From: an uncultured Ruminococcus sp.
GTDB lineage: Bacteria; Bacillota; Clostridia; Oscillospirales; Ruminococcaceae
DNA: 64,000 nucleotides
Reading direction: 5' to 3'
Assembly: GCA_902786965.1 (NCBI GenBank)
Contig: CADAEJ010000010.1
Span: 35,696-99,695, forward strand
Shown: positions 58,968-64,000 of the stretch, piece after piece
How the letters are laid out: every line of letters begins with the position of its first letter
Position numbering within the stretch: the first letter of the stretch is position 1
The notes under the pieces: model-generated
Seen by the model: only the letters and a program-made list of their open reading frames with translations
The model's database searches: none
Told to the model about the DNA's origin: nothing
Made by a program: the position numbers and the translations under genes

Positions 58968-60305
58968 GTGTCTGCACCGATAAACGAATTTGTAAGGGCA
59001 TACAGCCAGAGCGGCACAGTGCGCTTTCATATGCCCGGGCATAAGGGAAGGGCTTTCCACGGGCTTGAAGCGCTTGACATCACCGAGATAAGCGGTGCAG
59101 ATTATCTTTACGATGCACGCGGCATAATAGGCCAGAGCGAGGCACAGACCGCACAGGCGTTCGGCAGTGCCGCAACGCTCTATTCCACCGAAGGCTCGAG
59201 CCAGTGCATAAAGACGATGCTTGGCATAGTGCGCCAGAACTGCCGCAGCGAGCGCATGACCGTGCTTGCACCGCGCAACGTCCATAAAGCGTTTATCGAC
59301 GCTTGCATATTGCTCGACCTCGATATAAAATGGCTCTACCCGTTACAGCCGACCACCTCTGTCTGCTGCGCTGACATCACTCCCGAACAGTTTGAGCAGG
59401 CGCTCTCGCAGGGCGGTATCGACTGCTGCTACGTCACAAGCCCCGATTATCTTGGCAATTTTGCTGATATCGGGTCGATAGCCAGGATATGCAAAGCCGC
59501 GAACGTTCCGCTGCTGGTGGATAACGCCCACGGCGCATATACGGCATTCCTGAAGCAAAATGTCCACCCCGTAGCGCTTGGTGCGGATATGTGCTGCGAC
59601 TCCGCGCACAAGACCTTGCCCTGCTACACGGGAGGGGCATATCTGCACATTTCAAAGGGCGCACCCGAGGCGTTTGTAAAGTGCGCCAAAAGCGTGATGT
59701 CGATGTTCGGCTCAACAAGCCCGTCATATCTTATCCTGCAAAGCCTCGACCTTTGCAGCGAAATGCTGCGCTCGGGCGAGTTCTCAAAAGCGCTTGAAAC
59801 CACAGCCGATATGGTAGAAAGCTGCAAGCAAAGCCTTCTTGCACAGGGCTGGGTGCTTTGCGGAAATGAAAAAATGAAGATGACCGTTCACGCTTCACGC
59901 TGCGGATATACGGGTACGCAGCTTGCCGATATGCTCCGCGCAGGCGGTATCGAGCCCGAGTACAGCGATACCGAGTACGTCGTGCTGATGGCAGGCATAT
60001 CCAACACGCAGGCAGACTTTGACACGCTCACGCAGACTATGGGCAGGATACCCGTCAAAGCCCCCCTCAAAACCGACCTTCCGATCATAAAACCGACCCG
60101 CAGAGTATTGAGTGCAAGGCAGGCAGCTTTACAGCCAAGCTATACAGCAGACCTTGAAAAATCGCTTGACAAGGTTTGCGCCTTGACAGTCACCTCATGC
60201 CAGCCGTCAGTGCCTGTCGTGGTCAGCGGCGAGGTAATAAGTGAGGATATAATAAAAATTCTTAAAAGGTATAGCATTTTCTCGCTTAATGTGTTATACT
60301 TATAA
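58968..60305 (+). CDS. Orn/Lys/Arg decarboxylase-family PLP enzyme (YaaO-like)
   Basis: A 445-residue fold-type I PLP enzyme. It shows VRFHMPGHKGRAF at the start, EGSSQCIKTMLGIV, VLAPRNVHKAFIDACIL, VTSPDYLGNFADI, LLVDNAHGAYTAF (PLP-binding Asp and His) and the Schiff-base Lys in DSAHKTLPCYTGGAYL. The C-terminal domain is the short clostridial form. Members decarboxylate arginine, lysine or ornithine, and the substrate cannot be told here. The GTG at 58968 is seven bases after AGGAGGG. In Bacillus yaaO also heads the tmk-darA-yaaR-holB-ricT stretch; here tmk and yaaR are absent. Confidence 0.92.
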   Translation: MSAPINEFVRAYSQSGTVRFHMPGHKGRAFHGLEALDITEISGADYLYDARGIIGQSEAQTAQAFGSAATLYSTEGSSQCIKTMLGIVRQNCRSERMTVLAPRNVHKAFIDACILLDLDIKWLYPLQPTTSVCCADITPEQFEQALSQGGIDCCYVTSPDYLGNFADIGSIARICKAANVPLLVDNAHGAYTAFLKQNVHPVALGADMCCDSAHKTLPCYTGGAYLHISKGAPEAFVKCAKSVMSMFGSTSPSYLILQSLDLCSEMLRSGEFSKALETTADMVESCKQSLLAQGWVLCGNEKMKMTVHASRCGYTGTQLADMLRAGGIEPEYSDTEYVVLMAGISNTQADFDTLTQTMGRIPVKAPLKTDLPIIKPTRRVLSARQAALQPSYTADLEKSLDKVCALTVTSCQPSVPVVVSGEVISEDIIKILKRYSIFSLNVLYL

Positions 60306-60336
60306 TACTATAATCGTCTTCAATAAGGAGGATAAC

Positions 60337-60660
60337 ATGAAACTTGTATATGCTATCGTAAACAGCGATGATGCTTACGCTGTGAATAAAGCGCTCTCGG
60401 GCGCAGGGATAAGAGCCACAAAGCTCGCCTCAACAGGCGGCTTTCTCTCAAAGGGCAATACCACCTTTATGATCTGCTGCTCAAACGAGCAGGTCGATAA
60501 CGTCATCGAGGTCTGCAAGCAGTATTCAAAGAAAAGGATCCAGGCAGTTCCCGCATCGGCTGTGCTTGAAAGAGGCTTTACCGATGCCGAGCCTGTCGAG
60601 GTAACTATCGGCGGCGCGACCATTTTCGTGACCGACATCGAGCGCTTTGAGCAGGTCTGA
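60337..60660 (+). CDS. darA: Cyclic-di-AMP receptor, PII-like (DarA/PstA)
   Basis: A 107-residue trimeric PII-like protein that binds c-di-AMP. Marks: MKLVYAIVNSDDAYAVNKAL, ATKLASTGGFLSKGNTTFMI and CKQYSKKRIQAVP; the TGGFLxxGNTT loop is the ligand-binding segment of the family. AAGGAGG lies six bases before the ATG at 60337. It precedes holB by two bases, the gene order seen in many Firmicutes. The downstream target of DarA is not known. Confidence 0.93.
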   Translation: MKLVYAIVNSDDAYAVNKALSGAGIRATKLASTGGFLSKGNTTFMICCSNEQVDNVIEVCKQYSKKRIQAVPASAVLERGFTDAEPVEVTIGGATIFVTDIERFEQV

Positions 60661-60662
60661 TC

Positions 60663-61661
60663 ATGGGTCTTGACGTCTGCGGAAACAGCACAGCACTTGA
60701 GCTTATCCGCAAAATGATACAAAAGGGCAGAGAGCAGCGCTCGATCATCATACACGGCGAAAAAGGGCTTGGCAAAAAGCAGCTTGCCCGCTATATCGCC
60801 GCGAGCTACCTGTGCAGCCGCCATGACGGCGAACCGTGCGGTAAGTGCAGATCCTGCACAATGGTCATGCACGGCACTCACCCCGATATAATAAACGTGC
60901 AGGCAAACGCCAACGGCAACTATATCGTTGACGATTCTATAAGACCGATAGTTGCCGATTCAGCTGTTATGCCAAACGAAAGCAGGTATAAGGTGTACAT
61001 CATTCCCGATCTTGACAGGTCGGTAAATACCGCCGTGGCGGTGCAGAACATTCTTCTGAAACTGATAGAAGAGCCGCCCGCGCACGTTGTCATAATAATG
61101 ACGGCGCGCAGCAAGGAGATCTTTCTGCCTACCATAGTTTCAAGAACGCTCTCGCTTTCGGTATCCTGCGTCAGCGAGCAGGAGTGTATGCAGTATCTTC
61201 GCGAAAATACCGAGCAGCTTTCCGAAAGTCAGCTTGCCGAGGCGGTCAGCGCAGGGCGCGGCAATATCGGCAGATGTCTGTCCTACCTTGAAAAAGACAG
61301 CTTCTATGACAGCGTGCAGGCTGCGCGCGCGCTTTGCGATGCATCTGTCACCCGTGACGGATACAGTATCCTTGCGGCGCTGCATGGCGTTGAGGGCAAA
61401 AAGGCTCTCGCAAGGGACTGCATAACTCTTTTCGGCGAGATAGTGCGTGATGCCTGTGCTGACAGGCTCGGTGAAACGGACGAAAAGCTGTCTGTGAGCT
61501 GCTATGCACAGGGCGCGCGCAAGCTTTGCTCGTCACTTTCCGCATCAGAGTGTGCAAGACTTTATGATACCGTTTGCGATTATACGGGCAGGATAGATGC
61601 CAACTGCAATCTTTCGCTGACCCTTAACAGCTTTGCCGCAAAGCTTTCACAGGCTGTGTGA
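60663..61661 (+). CDS. holB: DNA polymerase III delta-prime subunit-like ATPase
   Basis: Clamp-loader subunit. The 332-residue protein has a P-loop IIIHGEKGLGKKQLARYIA at about 28-46, the zinc module CSRHDGEPCGKCRSC, HPDIINVQANANGNYIVDDS, and the helical part ILLKLIEEPPAHVVIIMTAR and LPTIVSRTLSLS (the SRC-type region in which the arginine finger of other delta-prime subunits reads SRC; here it is SRT). The C-terminal part is weakly conserved. It is translationally close to both darA and ricT, the usual place. Confidence 0.9.
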   Translation: MGLDVCGNSTALELIRKMIQKGREQRSIIIHGEKGLGKKQLARYIAASYLCSRHDGEPCGKCRSCTMVMHGTHPDIINVQANANGNYIVDDSIRPIVADSAVMPNESRYKVYIIPDLDRSVNTAVAVQNILLKLIEEPPAHVVIIMTARSKEIFLPTIVSRTLSLSVSCVSEQECMQYLRENTEQLSESQLAEAVSAGRGNIGRCLSYLEKDSFYDSVQAARALCDASVTRDGYSILAALHGVEGKKALARDCITLFGEIVRDACADRLGETDEKLSVSCYAQGARKLCSSLSASECARLYDTVCDYTGRIDANCNLSLTLNSFAAKLSQAV

Positions 61662-61693
61662 CTGCTCTTTGGCAAAATAGAAAGGAAAATGTT

Positions 61694-62557
61694 ATGTTGA
61701 AAATAATCGGAGTTCGTTTTAAGAGCGTCGGCAAGGTCTATTACTTTGACCCGCAGGGAAAGGACGTAAAGCAGGGCGATAAGGTCATCGTCGAGACCGC
61801 AAGGGGAGTCGAGTGCGGCGAGGTCGCAGTTGCAGACAGAGAGATCGACGAGAGTACCTTCAATAATCCCATAAAGCCGATAATCCGTATTGCGACCGAT
61901 GACGATATGAAGCGCATCGAGCGCAATAAAGCCAAGGAAAAAGAGGCTTTCAGGATCTGCGAGGCAAAGATCGCAGCACATAAGCTCAATATGAACCTTA
62001 TTGATGTTGAGTGTACCTTTGACAATAACAAGCTGCTGTTTTACTTCACCGCCGAGAACAGAGTAGATTTCCGTGAGCTTGTAAAAGACCTTGCGTCCGT
62101 TTTCAGAACAAGGATCGAGCTGCGCCAGATAGGTGTCAGGGACGAGGCTAAAATGCTCGGCGGACTTGGTGTGTGCGGTCAGCCGTTCTGCTGCTGCCGT
62201 TTCCTTGGCGACTTTCAGCCTGTTTCTATCAAAATGGCGAAGGAGCAGGGCTTGTCGCTCAACCCGACAAAGATATCTGGTACCTGCGGCAGACTGATGT
62301 GCTGCCTCAAATACGAGCAGGACGCCTACGAGGATCTGCTCAAAACAACGCCAAAGCAGGGCGCGATCGTCAAGACCACAAGCGGCAGGGGAGTTGTCGA
62401 GGAGGTCAACCTCATCACAGGCAAGCTTCGCGTTAAGCTTGATAACAACGATACCGTTGCGACCTTTGACAAAAAAGAGGTCGAGGTCATCAAGGACAGC
62501 GTTATCCGCATCGATAAAAACGAGATGAAAGCGCTCAAATCACTGGAGGGTAAGTAA
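61694..62557 (+). CDS. ricT: RicT/YaaT, PSP1-domain protein
   Basis: A 287-residue PSP1 protein of the Ric (Y) complex that in Bacillus helps RNase Y mature operon mRNAs and aids Spo0A activation. Marks: MLKIIGVRFKSVGKVYYFDP, VIVETARGVECGEV, the PSP1 core FYFTAENRVDFRELVKDLA, and two Cys clusters, GVCGQPFCCCRFLGDF and GTCGRLMCCLKYEQ, which coordinate iron-sulfur clusters in the complex. RicA and RicF are not encoded nearby. The ATG at 61694 follows AAAGGAA; its stop overlaps the next start in TAATG. Confidence 0.95.
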   Translation: MLKIIGVRFKSVGKVYYFDPQGKDVKQGDKVIVETARGVECGEVAVADREIDESTFNNPIKPIIRIATDDDMKRIERNKAKEKEAFRICEAKIAAHKLNMNLIDVECTFDNNKLLFYFTAENRVDFRELVKDLASVFRTRIELRQIGVRDEAKMLGGLGVCGQPFCCCRFLGDFQPVSIKMAKEQGLSLNPTKISGTCGRLMCCLKYEQDAYEDLLKTTPKQGAIVKTTSGRGVVEEVNLITGKLRVKLDNNDTVATFDKKEVEVIKDSVIRIDKNEMKALKSLEGK

Positions 62558-63177
62558 TGCCGTCATTTCCCGTTCATATCATCATCGCGCAGATGCTCTG
62601 CGGTGAGATAGGTGTCACAAGCAGACCCGATTTCATGCTCGGCACGATAGCGCCCGACAGCGTCAATCTCAAAGGCTTTGCAAGCCGGGAGGAACGCTAC
62701 GGCGCGCATATCAGAAGCGTTGATTACGCTGTGTGGAAAAAGCAGCTCTCACAGTTTTACAAACAAAACCTTACACGGTTTGAAGACTGTGCCGATTACC
62801 TCAAAGGATATGTTTTCCACTGCATCACCGATATCGCGTGGGACGAGGCTGTGCAGCCAAAGCTGTTCGGGTTTTTGCAAAGCGGCGGCGAGCTTTCCCG
62901 CGAGGAGATAACAAAGCTCAAATGGGAGGAGCTTTTCCGCTTCAACAGCCTGCTTGTAACAAGGCAGGACTTTTTAAGCGCCGTGGGCGAGCTTGAAAAT
63001 GCGCAGCCAAGGGCTATCGCAACAGTTACAGCAAAGCAGGTCAGCGATTACCGCGATTATGTGGTCAGCGATTATAAGGATAAAATATCCGCCGAACCGC
63101 CTCGCTTTCTGAACATCGACCACGCTGCACAGTGCGCAGCGCATACGCTGGAGCTTTACCGACAGATAATAGAGTAA
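62557..63177 (+). CDS. Zinc-dependent phospholipase C-like protein
   Basis: A 206-residue protein with a His/Asp-rich layout like the zinc-dependent PLC family: PVHIIIAQML (His near 7), LGTIAPDSVNL (Asp), YGAHIRSVDY, and GYVFHCITDIAWDE (His and Asp). These would be metal ligands. It has no signal peptide, so it probably works inside the cell and may be a hydrolase of another substrate. Start is coupled to ricT by the TAATG overlap. Assignment to the superfamily is likely, the reaction unknown. Confidence 0.75.
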   Translation: MPSFPVHIIIAQMLCGEIGVTSRPDFMLGTIAPDSVNLKGFASREERYGAHIRSVDYAVWKKQLSQFYKQNLTRFEDCADYLKGYVFHCITDIAWDEAVQPKLFGFLQSGGELSREEITKLKWEELFRFNSLLVTRQDFLSAVGELENAQPRAIATVTAKQVSDYRDYVVSDYKDKISAEPPRFLNIDHAAQCAAHTLELYRQIIE

Positions 63178-63179
63178 CA

Positions 63180-63211
63180 AAAAAGCCGAGGAGTTATCTC
63201 CCCGGTTTTTT
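63180..63211 (+). terminator. Terminator of the ricT operon
   Basis: AAAGCCGaGGAG, loop TTAT, CTCCcCGGTTTTTT, one mismatched pair. It also precedes the stop of the converging mazF. Confidence 0.8.
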
Positions 63212-63216
63212 CGCAT

Positions 63217-63567
63217 CTAAAAAGCGTTCAGCCCGAAACTCACCGACAGCGCCGAGTTCACAGCGTTCATAGAGGTGTTGTCAAGCGCCCCCATCTTCTC
63301 GCGCAGCCTTTGCTTGTCTAATGTACGTATCTGTTCGAGCAGCACCACCGAATCCTTTGCAAGACCGCATTTTCTGCTGTCAAGCTTTATGTGAGTCGGC
63401 AGCCTCGCCTTGTCCTGCTGACTTGTTATAGCCGCCGCGATAACAGTCGGCGAATGTCTGTTGCCCACGTCATTCTGAACTATCAGTACAGGACGTAATC
63501 CGCCCTGCTCCGAGCCGACCACAGGGCTGAGGTCAGCGTAATATATCTCTCCTCTGCGAACAGTCAA
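63217..63567 (-). CDS. mazF: MazF/PemK-family mRNA endonuclease toxin
   Basis: A 116-residue MazF (EndoA) sequence: [21 protein letters not shown] at the start (the beta-1/beta-2 loop), [20 protein letters not shown], then [20 protein letters not shown] and [17 protein letters not shown]. The catalytic Arg (RPVLIVQN) and Thr/Ser (AITSQ) positions of MazF are kept. The start TTG at 63567 is nine bases from GGAG; a TTG at 63582 is upstream. No MazE antitoxin ORF is visible in the 418 bases upstream; as in other Firmicutes it may be far away or the alr gene may follow the edge. Confidence 0.92.
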   Translation of the reverse strand: MTVRRGEIYYADLSPVVGSEQGGLRPVLIVQNDVGNRHSPTVIAAAITSQQDKARLPTHIKLDSRKCGLAKDSVVLLEQIRTLDKQRLREKMGALDNTSMNAVNSALSVSFGLNAF

Positions 63568-63582
63568 AACAAACAACTCCAA

Positions 63583-64000
63583 TCAGATTTTTTGCGGAAT
63601 CTATCCACACTATGATTATTCCCGCCGTGCAGAGATTTAAACACCCCGCAAGCAGCTTTTGTTTGTTTTATTTTATTCCCATTTTACAAAAGTGTTCCTG
63701 CGGTATATCAGAATTTGTGCACAGCGTGCACCACGCTTGTCCGTCGCATATCGGTTTGAGATGACAGCGGCTTTCGTGCCGCTCCGGGCTTTCACTTTGT
63801 GATAACTGTACAAGAGTAGAGCTGTGTTGTGCAAACCTCAGTAAATCCGCATTTGTTGCGGTATACCTGTCAATTAACTGTGGGTATTCTCTTGGGAGCG
63901 CTTTCTCTCAAACTCTTTTTCTGAACTCTACTACTTTTTCGGGATAAGGTGTCGCAGACACCTTGTGCCGAAAAAGCAATAAAAGGTTTAGGAAAGGGGT
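63583..64000. other. Gene-free right edge (418 bases)
   Basis: No ORF of useful length was found on either strand. It holds a short stem, GCGGC/GCCGC (about 63761-63774), another, CCGC/GCGG (about 63848-63862), and the long inverted repeat listed separately. It ends in GGTTTAGGAAAGGGG, a purine-rich stretch that may belong to a dispersed repeat. mazF must be transcribed from here, but no clear promoter was found. Confidence 0.55.
63934..63976. repeat. Long imperfect inverted repeat
   Basis: CTTTTTCGG-gat-AAGGTGTC (63934-63953), loop GCA, GACACCTT-gtg-CCGAAAAAG (63957-63976). All positions pair except one of the middle three (with one G-T wobble). The A- and T-rich ends resemble a bidirectional terminator; alternatively it is part of a repeat family. 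Confidence 0.65.

Noticed and set aside
61658-61693. Upstream start for ricT overlapping the end of holB
   Set aside because: The family start MLKIIGVRF is at 61694 with its own ribosome site.
63583-64000. MazE antitoxin gene upstream of mazF
   Set aside because: No ORF of about 70-90 codons exists on the minus strand of this stretch.

Overview
The window looks like a chromosomal segment of a Gram-positive, low-to-mid GC Clostridia, most likely a Ruminococcus-like member of the Oscillospiraceae. The grounds are a spoIIE sporulation gene, a GlgC/GlgD pair with GlgB and GlgA, a type IV pilus cluster of the ruminococcal kind, a standalone AICAR formyltransferase paired with an archaeal-type IMP cyclohydrolase, and the clostridial yaaO-darA-holB-ricT gene order. 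Codons prefer TTC, ATC, AAG and GAC. I see no rRNA, tRNA, insertion sequence, prophage or CRISPR array. Promoters are very regular: almost every transcription unit has a TTGNNN-17 bp-TATAAT-like element, so operons can be drawn with some confidence.

Layout. 1-1.2 kb: the start of an MMPL/RND-type exporter divergent from its TetR regulator, with four copies of one palindromic operator between them. 1.27-11.6 kb (minus strand): a ten-gene purine operon, purE-purF-purM-purN-GNAT-purO-unknown-LTA synthase-like-AICARFT-purD, with a leader holding a 41-codon ORF and a terminator just before purE; purF carries a frame-breaking deletion. 11.7-15.4 kb: a small conserved protein, rsmA and spoIIE. 15.5-21.5 kb: glycogen operon glgB-glgC-glgD-glgA. 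21.6-27.9 kb: an LCP cell-wall ligase with a proline/arginine repeat, a UPF0371 protein, recG and a LUD-domain protein. 28.1-40.9 kb: type IV pilus genes (pilC, a fused pilM-pilN, pilO, a PilX-like protein, two large prepilins, a divergent prepilin peptidase, pilB, pilT); the pilC 5' end is frameshifted. 41-46.7 kb: two EamA exporters, a DUF3783 protein, a GGDEF-EAL protein and a CapA-like lipoprotein. 46.7-53 kb: RlmD-type methyltransferase, then MoxR-DUF58-transglutaminase, then an unrecognised protein. 53-58.3 kb (minus): aquaporin, a fused ABC exporter, a WYL regulator and a DUF896 protein. 58.5-63.2 kb: a sigma region 4-like HTH protein, Orn/Lys/Arg decarboxylase, the c-di-AMP receptor DarA, HolB, RicT and a zinc PLC-like protein. 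The right edge holds MazF and a 418-base gene-free tail with a long inverted repeat.

How the parts fit: the purine operon supplies seven of the ten or so de novo steps; the glg operon builds glycogen; the pilus cluster has all motor and platform parts plus two unusually large prepilins but no small major pilin. The points most worth a second look are the leader-ORF/terminator arrangement before purE, the broken and N-terminally atypical PurF, the InlB-like pilin with a compositionally foreign C-terminal module, the four-operator exporter switch, and a strong-looking orphan promoter antisense to an EamA gene.
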